From positions 62,001 to 126,000 of the forward strand of contig NZ_QUNI01000001.1 in assembly GCF_003385115.1 (NCBI RefSeq): DNA of 64,000 nt. Direction: 5' to 3'. Of the stretch, positions 43,247 to 51,488 are shown piece by piece. This stretch comes from Flavobacterium aquicola. Its GTDB lineage: Bacteria; Bacteroidota; Bacteroidia; Flavobacteriales; Flavobacteriaceae. Position 1 is the stretch's first letter. Each line of letters starts with the position of its first letter. The position numbers were made by a program, and so were the translations under genes. Under the pieces are notes generated by a model. That model saw only the letters and a list, made by a program, of their open reading frames with translations, had not been told where the DNA came from and ran no database searches.

Positions 43247-44883
43247 GCTTTCGCAGCGAATAATCCAATTTTCATCACTGTTTCCTCAAAATCATTTCGG
43301 GAAACTGCCGATTTGTTTCGTGCTTTGGTACGATAATTATAAATCGTACTTAAAGAGTAGCGAAGAAATGCCGCAATTTTTACGCTGTCAGTAATTCCTA
43401 ATCGGATGAGTGCAAAAATACGGAGTTCTGTATTTAACAATTCTCCCTGTTTTAATACAATCTGCTCTTCGGTAATAAGCAGTGCATTAAAGTCTTTTAC
43501 AAAAGTTGGATACAGGTTTAGAAAAATTACATCGAAGTTCTCATACAGTTCTTCAAGTTCTTTTTCAACTAGAGTAGTCGATTTTAGCATTTTATAAATC
43601 TCATCAAACTGTTTGAGAGCCGCTTTTTTGTTTAAAATAACGCGGTAATTTTCTAACTTATTGATATAACTCGAACACAGACTGAAAAAATGTGCAATAT
43701 ATTCCTCTTTTATATGATTGGATTCAGATAATTGAGCGTTTCGTTCCTGTAACTGGCCGTTTGTTTCGGTAATATCTCTGTTTAATTCGGCTAATTTTTG
43801 ACTGGTTGTAAAAAGTTCTCCTCGAATTCTGGATACTTTTTTCATTTGTCTGTACACATAAATAACTGCTATAACTAGAAATCCGGAAAGCACACTAATG
43901 AATAAAAGGTACATTTGCAATTCGGTTTTTCGCTTGGCTTCTTGTTCTAAATAAGATGTATTAATAATCGAATAGATTTGTGACATTAGCACTGTTCTAA
44001 ACTGAACATTGCAGTAAAGCGCGTCTTCAATTGCCGATTGTGTGAGCTTATATGCCATATCAACATCACCAATTTCATAAAAAACCAAAGCCAATTCCTG
44101 CAGTGAAGCATTATCTTTATTTGCGTTTATAATATCTGCAGTGGCAGAAAGCGCATAATATTTTTTTCTTAATTCCAATTTATTTTCAGCTTCATAAATT
44201 TTCCCAAAAAGGTAGGTAAGCATCGCATATTGCGGATCCTCAACTTTTGTATCTTTCAATAAAACCGATAACTGTTTTAGAGAAACAGTAAACTTTCTGT
44301 CAAAAATATTTTTCTGAATCTGGTTAATTCTAAAATTCAATGTTTTAGGATTTAATATGCCCAACAATGAATCACGATATTTTACTATTTGCTCAATGTA
44401 AATTTTACTGGTACTATTTGCATTATAATGCTCAAAAAACTCTCTATAAACTGTATAATAATTGGGAAGCAGTGATTTGGATAATGTCTTTTTATTGATG
44501 CTTTTTAAAATAGCTTCCGATTCTCTGTATTTTCCCGATGAAGAATATAAGTTGGCTAGTTGGAGCTGGGCTAAATCTGTTAAATCTTTGTTTTTGAGTT
44601 CTGAAGCAATTACAAGATTTTTTTTGACATATAAAATTGCAGAATCAGAATTGAATTTTTGATACTCTCTGTATAAAGTCTTATTGTAATTGTACTCCTG
44701 TTCTTTAGATAAATCTTCGGATTTAATTTTTTTGAAGTTTAAAATACGTTCTTCTTTTAATTGAACATACTTCTGTTTATTTTTTACGGCATCATTTAAT
44801 TTATCAAAAATAGAATCAGCGTCAGATGAATAACCTGAATAACTCATCGTAAAAAATAAAAGAAACAGAAGATAATTTTTCAA
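43243..44883 (-). CDS. DUF6377-type membrane-bound transcriptional regulator
   Basis: The 546-residue protein has a signal peptide, a periplasmic helical TPR-like region (about residues 20-310) and one membrane helix (MYLLFISVLSGFLVIAVIYVY). A coiled coil rich in Glu, Asn and Leu follows. The C-terminal helix-turn-helix (LGITDSVKIAAFLRYSLSTIYNYRTKAR) is LuxR-like. This sensor-plus-DNA-binding layout is found next to many Bacteroidota PULs and is the most likely regulator of this one. It sits between the GH2 end and the GH3 start. No SusR, hybrid two-component or ECF sigma gene is seen in the window. Confidence 0.85.
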   Translation of the reverse strand: MKNYLLFLLFFTMSYSGYSSDADSIFDKLNDAVKNKQKYVQLKEERILNFKKIKSEDLSKEQEYNYNKTLYREYQKFNSDSAILYVKKNLVIASELKNKDLTDLAQLQLANLYSSSGKYRESEAILKSINKKTLSKSLLPNYYTVYREFFEHYNANSTSKIYIEQIVKYRDSLLGILNPKTLNFRINQIQKNIFDRKFTVSLKQLSVLLKDTKVEDPQYAMLTYLFGKIYEAENKLELRKKYYALSATADIINANKDNASLQELALVFYEIGDVDMAYKLTQSAIEDALYCNVQFRTVLMSQIYSIINTSYLEQEAKRKTELQMYLLFISVLSGFLVIAVIYVYRQMKKVSRIRGELFTTSQKLAELNRDITETNGQLQERNAQLSESNHIKEEYIAHFFSLCSSYINKLENYRVILNKKAALKQFDEIYKMLKSTTLVEKELEELYENFDVIFLNLYPTFVKDFNALLITEEQIVLKQGELLNTELRIFALIRLGITDSVKIAAFLRYSLSTIYNYRTKARNKSAVSRNDFEETVMKIGLFAAKA

Positions 44884-44968
44884 ACTAATAACAGCTAAAT
44901 GAAATGGATTACAAATATAATAAAGTGAATAGAATGTTTTTCGATTTCTATATACAATTAGAAAATAT

Positions 44969-45000
44969 AAAGGCTGTTCCTCACATGAGAAACAGCCTTT
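44969..45000 (-). terminator. Terminator at the end of the PUL glycosidase operon
   Basis: The 10-bp GC-containing stem AAAGGCTGTT / AACAGCCTTT has an inner CTCA/TGAG pair, followed on the minus strand by a U-rich stretch. It lies 42 bases after the GH2 stop. Confidence 0.75.
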
Positions 45001-45042
45001 ACTAACTAACCAAACTTAAAATTATTTTTTATTCTCTGCAGC

Positions 45043-47460
45043 TTATTTTACCTGAATAGTAACCTCAGTCGATTTTAACCAAGTACTGGTAAAATTAACT
45101 TTTATAGGCTCATTACCCGTTGCCTGAATATAGGCTACAAGGTGACCGTGGAATGCTCTTTGAACATTGTCAGTATAATCGCCCATGTCTGCATTATTTC
45201 CAGCTTCTAAACCTAGTAAAGTACCTGAGCCATTAATCGTGCAAGTAATTTCATTATCTGAAAGCATTACTGGCAAACCTTTTTCATCTAATATCTGCAC
45301 GATTACTTTGGCTACTCCTTCTTTATCTACAGTGATATTTTTTTCGTTAACCACTAAAGCATAAGGCTGCTGAGAAGAAACAATTGCGTATCTGCTTACG
45401 ATTTTATTATCATTGCTAAGTCCAATTGCTTCTAACTTACCTGCAGTATATGGAACATCCCAATAAATTACACCTGTTTTTTCGTCGTATTTTTTCTCTT
45501 CTCCAATAACTTTTCCGTTTAATTCTAGACGGGCTTTGGCAGCATTCGTGTAACAAACCACTCTGATTATTTGTCCCTCATTGTAGTTATTCCAAATTGG
45601 CCACGCATCTTTAGAAAGTTCTTTTTCATTATTACTGATATAAGTTCCTGCATAAATCATTGGTTTCTCTGACCATAATGACTGACGGAAATAACCTCTT
45701 GGCTTAATAATTCCAGCAAGATCTACCAATCCTGAGTAGAATCCTCTTGATGGCCATGCATTAGACTCACCCAAATAATCAATACCTGTCCATAAAAACT
45801 GTCCAAATATATGCTCGTTATTTTTTACTGCTAACCATGGCTCCATATCATGAACATTCTCACTTCCAAAAATTACTCTGTTTGGGTATTTTTTGTGATC
45901 AGACAGATATTTACTTTCAGTATAATTGTATCCAGTAATATCTAAAGCTCCTGGATATTCTGTTTCGTTAGACATTGCAACACCTGCAAGACCTGCAGTT
46001 GTAGGACGGGATTTGTCATATTTTTTTACAGCTGCAACAAGACGTTTAGCTATTCCTCCAAGACGCATAGCATCTGGTGCATCTTTTTTGTAACCGCCAT
46101 AATTTGCTTGTCCAAAGCCGTCTTTTCCATTATCCAGAACAGGGTGTGAATATGGATCATTTGGATAATCAACTTCGTTACCAATACTCCATCCAAAAAC
46201 AGAAAGGTGATTTCGGTCACGACGAACCATGTCTTCCAAATCTTTCTCGCCCCATTCAACAAATATATCATTAGAACCTTCAAAACCTGGAGTTCCTACG
46301 TTCCATCCTGTTAACCATTTACGTTTTGGAAATTCCCACTCATCATACGCCTCATTAAGAACTAAGATTCCTAATTCATCGCAAAGAACATAAAAATCTG
46401 GTGCCTGCGGATTGTGGCTTGTACGAATTGCATTTACTCCAATTTCTTTTAATGTTTTTAATCTTGATTTCAAAACATCTTTTGGAACTGCCGATCCTAA
46501 AACTCCAGCGTCATGGTGCAGACAAACTCCTTTCATTTTCATCCATTTGCCATTCAAAGCAAAACCTTTATTTGCATCGAAAGTGAAATTTCTGAAACCT
46601 GTTGACGTAACCGTTTTATCGATAATTTTTCCATCTTTTAAAACAGTTGTTTTTAACTGATACAGATTTGGATGCTCTAAATCCCATAACTGAGGATTTT
46701 TTACATTTATTTTGACTGCAGTCTTGTTTTCTTTGTTAGCATCAACAGCTACATTTTGAGAACTTTTGGCCACTGTTTTTCCGCTGTTGTCTACAAGTTC
46801 ATTTACAACTGTAAGATTTGTTTTTGCAGATGAACCATTTTCCAGAGCTACTTCTACATTCAAAGTTCCTGCTCCATTTTTAACTTCTGGATAAGTGTAA
46901 ACACCCCATTGCGCAATATGCACTGGATTGGAGTAAACTAACCACACATTACGATAAATTCCTGAACCAGTATACCAGCGTGAATCTGCACTTTTGCTAT
47001 GATCTACACGTACTGCAATGATATTGTCTTCGCCATATTTTACAAAAGGAGTCGCATCATAAGCAAAAGAAATATATCCGTTAGGTCGTTTTCCTAACGA
47101 ATGACCATTGATAAAAACTTCGCTTCTGTTGTAAACACCTTCAAAATATAAATATACTTTTTCGCCTTTTTTATTTTGAGGAATATTCAATGCTTTTCTA
47201 TACCAGCCAATTCCGCCTGGCAGATATCCCGTACAGCTGGATAAAGTTGGGCTCAATCTCCCTTCAACGCTCCAGTCATGCGGAACATTGACTGACTGCC
47301 ATTTAGCATCATCGTAGACCGCATTTTGTGCATTTGAAGCATCTTCAAGAGTAAACTTCCAGTTGTCATTAATTTTTTTGGAATCCCCAAACGATATCTG
47401 GCCAAATGCCGATAAGCAGGAAAAAATAAGAATTGGCAATGCGAGTTTTTTAATAGTCAT
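45043..47460 (-). CDS. GH2 beta-galactosidase-like enzyme
   Basis: The 805-residue protein has a signal peptide ending AFGQ. The N-terminal sugar-binding domain (WYRKALNIP, FEGVYNRSEVFING) is followed by the Ig-like domain and a TIM barrel. The acid/base Glu is in GWSIGNEVDYPN and the nucleophile Glu in VIFGSENVHD. C-terminal DUF4982-like and Ig-like domains follow. The closest match is the beta-galactosidase branch, though beta-glucuronidase or beta-mannosidase activity cannot be excluded. It is the last gene before a strong terminator (44969-45000). Confidence 0.92.
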   Translation of the reverse strand: MTIKKLALPILIFSCLSAFGQISFGDSKKINDNWKFTLEDASNAQNAVYDDAKWQSVNVPHDWSVEGRLSPTLSSCTGYLPGGIGWYRKALNIPQNKKGEKVYLYFEGVYNRSEVFINGHSLGKRPNGYISFAYDATPFVKYGEDNIIAVRVDHSKSADSRWYTGSGIYRNVWLVYSNPVHIAQWGVYTYPEVKNGAGTLNVEVALENGSSAKTNLTVVNELVDNSGKTVAKSSQNVAVDANKENKTAVKINVKNPQLWDLEHPNLYQLKTTVLKDGKIIDKTVTSTGFRNFTFDANKGFALNGKWMKMKGVCLHHDAGVLGSAVPKDVLKSRLKTLKEIGVNAIRTSHNPQAPDFYVLCDELGILVLNEAYDEWEFPKRKWLTGWNVGTPGFEGSNDIFVEWGEKDLEDMVRRDRNHLSVFGWSIGNEVDYPNDPYSHPVLDNGKDGFGQANYGGYKKDAPDAMRLGGIAKRLVAAVKKYDKSRPTTAGLAGVAMSNETEYPGALDITGYNYTESKYLSDHKKYPNRVIFGSENVHDMEPWLAVKNNEHIFGQFLWTGIDYLGESNAWPSRGFYSGLVDLAGIIKPRGYFRQSLWSEKPMIYAGTYISNNEKELSKDAWPIWNNYNEGQIIRVVCYTNAAKARLELNGKVIGEEKKYDEKTGVIYWDVPYTAGKLEAIGLSNDNKIVSRYAIVSSQQPYALVVNEKNITVDKEGVAKVIVQILDEKGLPVMLSDNEITCTINGSGTLLGLEAGNNADMGDYTDNVQRAFHGHLVAYIQATGNEPIKVNFTSTWLKSTEVTIQVK

Positions 47461-47515
47461 TGTGTATTAATTTTAATTATTCATTCATTTTTTTGATTGC
47501 TCCCTTTTTTAAAAG

Positions 47516-49732
47516 CTATTTCTTCAAAGGTTTAACTCCTTCGTGTGTCGGTATAATGTTTAGTATTGCTCCGTCTTTGTCAAACTCCATTTTATCGATA
47601 CAGACTTCTCTGTTAAATCCTGCAGGATCGCCCATTGTAATTCCTTTTGGATAATTGAAACGGTGATATACTATGTACCATTCATCTTTACCAGGAATCT
47701 GAAGGATTGAATTGTGGCCTGTTGCATAAATGCCTGCTTCCTTATTTTTGGCAAGAATTAAATTGTCTTTAAGAACAGTAATTTTACCAGTTGGAGAATC
47801 GGATGTTCCATAACGCACGCGGTAATTTTCGCTTCGCGTATCTTCTTCAGACCATAAAAAATAATATTTCCCGTTTCTAAAAAAGACCGTAGTTCCCTCA
47901 CGGAAAGTATCATCTGGTGTCATTACCGTAACCGATTCTGGTTTAATCGAAATCATATCGTCATTCAATTCGGCGCAGGCCATATAACCGTTACCCCAGT
48001 ATAAATAACTTTTCCCAGTTTTAGGATCTGTAAAAACATCCGGATCTATCTGCTGACCTCCTGAAACTCCAGCAGGTAATTTGTCTACCAATGGCTTTCC
48101 TGAATCAGTAAAAGGTCCTTCTGGTTTATCAGCAACTGCTACTCCGATTTTTTGAGCTGCAGTAAAATAGAAGTAATATTTATAAGAGTTTCCAATTTTT
48201 TTCTCAGTGATACAAGGAGCCCAAGCGTTTCTATTTCCCCATGCAACATCTTTTTCCAGATCCAAAATAATTCCTTCATCAGTCCAATTTACCAAATCAG
48301 GTGAAGAGAATGTTTTGAAATACGTTCCAGACCAGCCATCAAATCCATCGCTTGTTGGGTAGATATAATATTTAGAAGTTTTCTCAGAATACATTACATC
48401 AGGATCGGCATAAAAACCGTTCAAAGCAGGATTATTTGCAACCGAAGCCGTTACAGACCAAGTTTCAGCAGCCTGACCATCTATTGTAACTGTATATTTT
48501 ACAGCTCCTTTTGTAAAATCCTGAGCCGTTTTTGGTTCAACAGTAACACCTGCAAATTTTGTAAAATCAGGTTTGAATGAAGCTAGATTTGTTCCCCATT
48601 TTACTGGCAGATGTACATGTTTTGCATCAGCATCCGCTTTGATATTTGTTTTCTTAATTTCTTTCGCTTCAGTAGAACTCATAATATCCTTTGCACTTCC
48701 CCATTTACTTTCTAAACGTGCCAGTTCATCTGCCGTTATTGGCATAACCGTTCCATGGCGCGGGTGAAAATTCATCGTAACAGCATTGTCTATCACTGAG
48801 AAATTTTCTAAATCACTAGTTTTTGTAAACTGATATTTTCCTTTGGTATACATATCATACATAAGGATGTAATCTTTAGAATTATTCAGTTTGAAGACGC
48901 CTGCTCCTTCTACAGGATATTTGGTCTGCTGTACATATTTATCTTTCAAAACATAACCTTCAGTAAGTTTATCAGAAACTGCAACCTTTATACCCGCTCC
49001 TGCTCCTTCAGTTTTGAAAAACAAATGATATTTATTGTCTTTAAAAATAATTTCGCCGTCAATACAAGCACCATTTGTCGGGCTGAAAAACAATTGCTTA
49101 GGTTCGGTTTCCAAATCGGTAAAATCTGCATTGGCGTAAGCATAATAAATTATGTCAATACCATTTCCATGCTGCATTGACCAATAAATCATATACTTGC
49201 CTTTTTGTGCATCATATATTGTCTGAGGCGCCCAGACACGTTTTAGATTTTCCTGATTTGGATATTTCTTCTGGATATTAATAATGCTTGAAGTCCAGTT
49301 TGTCAAGTCAGTGGATTTTAATAAAACCATTGCTCTGTTAGAATCCCAGCCTTTATCCGAAACCATATCGGTGGCAACCATATAGAATGTTTTACCATCA
49401 GCTCCGCGCAGAATATGAGGATCCCGTACTCCGCCAGTGGAACTAATCTGTTTAGAATCGATTACCGGCTGATTGTTATTTAATGCTCGAAAATTATAAC
49501 CATCGTTGCTAACCGCAAAACGGATTGCTTCTTCGTTACCTGAATTTCCTGTAAAATAGGCAAACAGATAAGCATTCGTTTTTATAACGGCAGTCTTTAC
49601 ATTAGGCTTGGATAATTTCTTCTTAGAAACCTGCTGTGCATCAGCAGTACCAAAAATGGTTACGGCCAATACCAAAACAGCCCATTTATAAATGTTCTTT
49701 TCTTTGGTGAATACTATTGAATTATTGTTCAT
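47516..49732 (-). CDS. Tandem double-GH43 protein
   Basis: The protein has about 738 residues from ATG 49732. The frame extends to ATG 49756, but the first 8 residues (MWAIIKKN) precede the real signal peptide WAVLVLAVTIFGTADAQ. Two GH43 propellers are seen. The first (about 45-330) has GGVRDPHILRGADGKTFY and APQTIYDAQKGKYMIYW. The second (about 430-735) has FYADPDVMYSEKTSKYYIY, WAPCITEKKIG and DPDVFTDPKTGKSYLYW. GH43 enzymes are usually inverting arabinofuranosidases or xylosidases. Two complete modules in one exported protein are unusual. Confidence 0.87.
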   Translation of the reverse strand: MNNNSIVFTKEKNIYKWAVLVLAVTIFGTADAQQVSKKKLSKPNVKTAVIKTNAYLFAYFTGNSGNEEAIRFAVSNDGYNFRALNNNQPVIDSKQISSTGGVRDPHILRGADGKTFYMVATDMVSDKGWDSNRAMVLLKSTDLTNWTSSIINIQKKYPNQENLKRVWAPQTIYDAQKGKYMIYWSMQHGNGIDIIYYAYANADFTDLETEPKQLFFSPTNGACIDGEIIFKDNKYHLFFKTEGAGAGIKVAVSDKLTEGYVLKDKYVQQTKYPVEGAGVFKLNNSKDYILMYDMYTKGKYQFTKTSDLENFSVIDNAVTMNFHPRHGTVMPITADELARLESKWGSAKDIMSSTEAKEIKKTNIKADADAKHVHLPVKWGTNLASFKPDFTKFAGVTVEPKTAQDFTKGAVKYTVTIDGQAAETWSVTASVANNPALNGFYADPDVMYSEKTSKYYIYPTSDGFDGWSGTYFKTFSSPDLVNWTDEGIILDLEKDVAWGNRNAWAPCITEKKIGNSYKYYFYFTAAQKIGVAVADKPEGPFTDSGKPLVDKLPAGVSGGQQIDPDVFTDPKTGKSYLYWGNGYMACAELNDDMISIKPESVTVMTPDDTFREGTTVFFRNGKYYFLWSEEDTRSENYRVRYGTSDSPTGKITVLKDNLILAKNKEAGIYATGHNSILQIPGKDEWYIVYHRFNYPKGITMGDPAGFNREVCIDKMEFDKDGAILNIIPTHEGVKPLKK

Positions 49733-49784
49733 GTTTTTTTTAATAATAGCCCACAATTAATATGCGGAATTATCTCAATTAATT

Positions 49785-51368
49785 TTATTGCAGTTCGCCA
49801 ACAAAAGTGACAACTGATTTGGCCGGAATTTCAATCGCATCTATTTTCTGAATAGCAGCTCTTTTTAAATTGGAATTCTCGGAGGTAACATAAGGAGCTA
49901 CTTCATTGTTTTTTAAAGTTCCTTTTGTCAGATTGAATTTGTATTTCTGATCTGATTTTCCGCAGTTTACAGCAACTACAATCAGTTTTTTGTTTGCTGA
50001 ATCTTTATAAGCAGTTATCATCACATCATTTGCAGCACCCAATTCATCCTGATTTGGAACATCAACTCTTAACATCCCAGGACGTACAAACAACGAGTAA
50101 TTTCCAAAAGCCCAAAGCAGTTTCGAATCATGGAATTCTCCGTCATTTCGAACATAATCAGGAGATGTTCCTCCTTTGCTTTTTCCATCATCCAGATAAA
50201 TCAAGCCGTCTTTATAATCCACTCTCGTAAGTGATGTCCACCACTGCCATGAAGCAGCATTGGCAAGCGCAATGTCATTGTGTATTAAGCGGGCCACAAA
50301 CAAAGCCGTCTGCATACCCAAATCTCTTCCGCCACCTCCACCGCCTGGGATTTCAGCTTCTCCTGGATTTTCTAAAATACAGTATTCTGACTGCCAGTAT
50401 TTCAGACCTGGTTTTTGTTTTACATTAACATCAATTAATTTTCGGCTTAAAACCTGTCTGTCAACAGGCCATGTTGTAAAATAACTATGTCCTGAAATTG
50501 TATTCTCAACATTGGAAAGTTTAGAAATATTCGTTTTTGTATTTCCAAAAAAGTAATCTATCTGATTATCGCGGTTTTCTCCATTTACATTTTCATACAG
50601 AAAATTAATTTGTCCAGCTTCGGCGATAACAATTTTGTTATTCATTTTTTGAGCTTTCAGTTTTTCTGAAAGTGATTTTGTCAAATCGTATATTTCCTGA
50701 TTGGTCGCCGGCGTTCCTTCCTGACTGTTTTTGTCGCCATTATTAGGCATCCACTCCCACTGAGGCTCATTGATAGGGCTCACATAATCAAACTTAACAC
50801 CTTCATTTTTCTCCAGTCCCTGAATACTTTTAACAAAGAAATCGGCAAATTTTGGAATAGCTCCTTCCCTCAGATTCAGTTTATTTTTTTGCGTTGCAAA
50901 AGACAATCCGTTGTTTGTCATATGAACCGGTGGACTGTTTGTAAAAATCAAGTATTTTTCCACTCCGCGTTTTTTAGCTGCCTGCAAAAACCATCTCTGC
51001 CCTTCCTGTTTTGAAAAATCATAGGTTCCATCTGCATTAAGGAAACATTCACTTCGTCTCCATTCATCAGATACCCTGCTGTTTTCCCCTTGTTCAGTAC
51101 TCCCTGCCCCGAGATTAAATCTCCAGATAGAAAGTCCGATTCCTTTAGGATTTCCTGCGGCATCAATTTCTTTGCTAAACAGCAAATCGGCGATAGCGTT
51201 CTTTTTTTGCTCAGGCCAGTTTTTGCCAACAAATTGACATCTCCAAGCATCTGAACCTCCAAAACCGTCCATTGTCTGTACAACATTATCGGTACTAATG
51301 CTGATTGTTCGCTGCGCAAAAGAGTGCATACTCATTAGCAATACAAGCGAGACATATACCTTTTTCAT
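49785..51368 (-). CDS. GH30 glycosidase (secreted, not a lipoprotein)
   Basis: The 527-residue protein has a signal peptide ending SFAQ. The catalytic (beta/alpha)8 domain carries GFGGSDAWRC, the acid/base Glu in SPINEPQWEWM and the nucleophile Glu in YWQSEYCILEN. A side beta-domain (KLIVVAVNCGKSDQKYKF) closes the protein. GH30 includes xylanases, beta-1,6-glucanases, beta-1,6-galactanases and others; the subfamily cannot be set here. It is a close paralogue of 54458, along almost the whole length. It is probably periplasmic. Confidence 0.9.
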   Translation of the reverse strand: MKKVYVSLVLLMSMHSFAQRTISISTDNVVQTMDGFGGSDAWRCQFVGKNWPEQKKNAIADLLFSKEIDAAGNPKGIGLSIWRFNLGAGSTEQGENSRVSDEWRRSECFLNADGTYDFSKQEGQRWFLQAAKKRGVEKYLIFTNSPPVHMTNNGLSFATQKNKLNLREGAIPKFADFFVKSIQGLEKNEGVKFDYVSPINEPQWEWMPNNGDKNSQEGTPATNQEIYDLTKSLSEKLKAQKMNNKIVIAEAGQINFLYENVNGENRDNQIDYFFGNTKTNISKLSNVENTISGHSYFTTWPVDRQVLSRKLIDVNVKQKPGLKYWQSEYCILENPGEAEIPGGGGGGRDLGMQTALFVARLIHNDIALANAASWQWWTSLTRVDYKDGLIYLDDGKSKGGTSPDYVRNDGEFHDSKLLWAFGNYSLFVRPGMLRVDVPNQDELGAANDVMITAYKDSANKKLIVVAVNCGKSDQKYKFNLTKGTLKNNEVAPYVTSENSNLKRAAIQKIDAIEIPAKSVVTFVGELQ

Positions 51369-51421
51369 TTTTTTATTCTTTGTATATTAATATTTTAACT
51401 ATTATCAGCTTTTACGATAAC

Positions 51422-51453
51422 CCCGCAAGAGATTTTGCTTATTAACTTGCGGG
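51422..51453 (-). other. Hairpin between the T9SS enzyme gene and the second GH30 gene
   Basis: The 8-bp GC-rich stem CCCGCAAG / CTTGCGGG encloses a 16-base loop, with no U-tract. It is likely an mRNA stability or partial termination element between two co-oriented PUL genes. Confidence 0.55.
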
Positions 51454-51488
51454 AGAATCTGTAAAAAATATCATAATCTGAACTAAAA

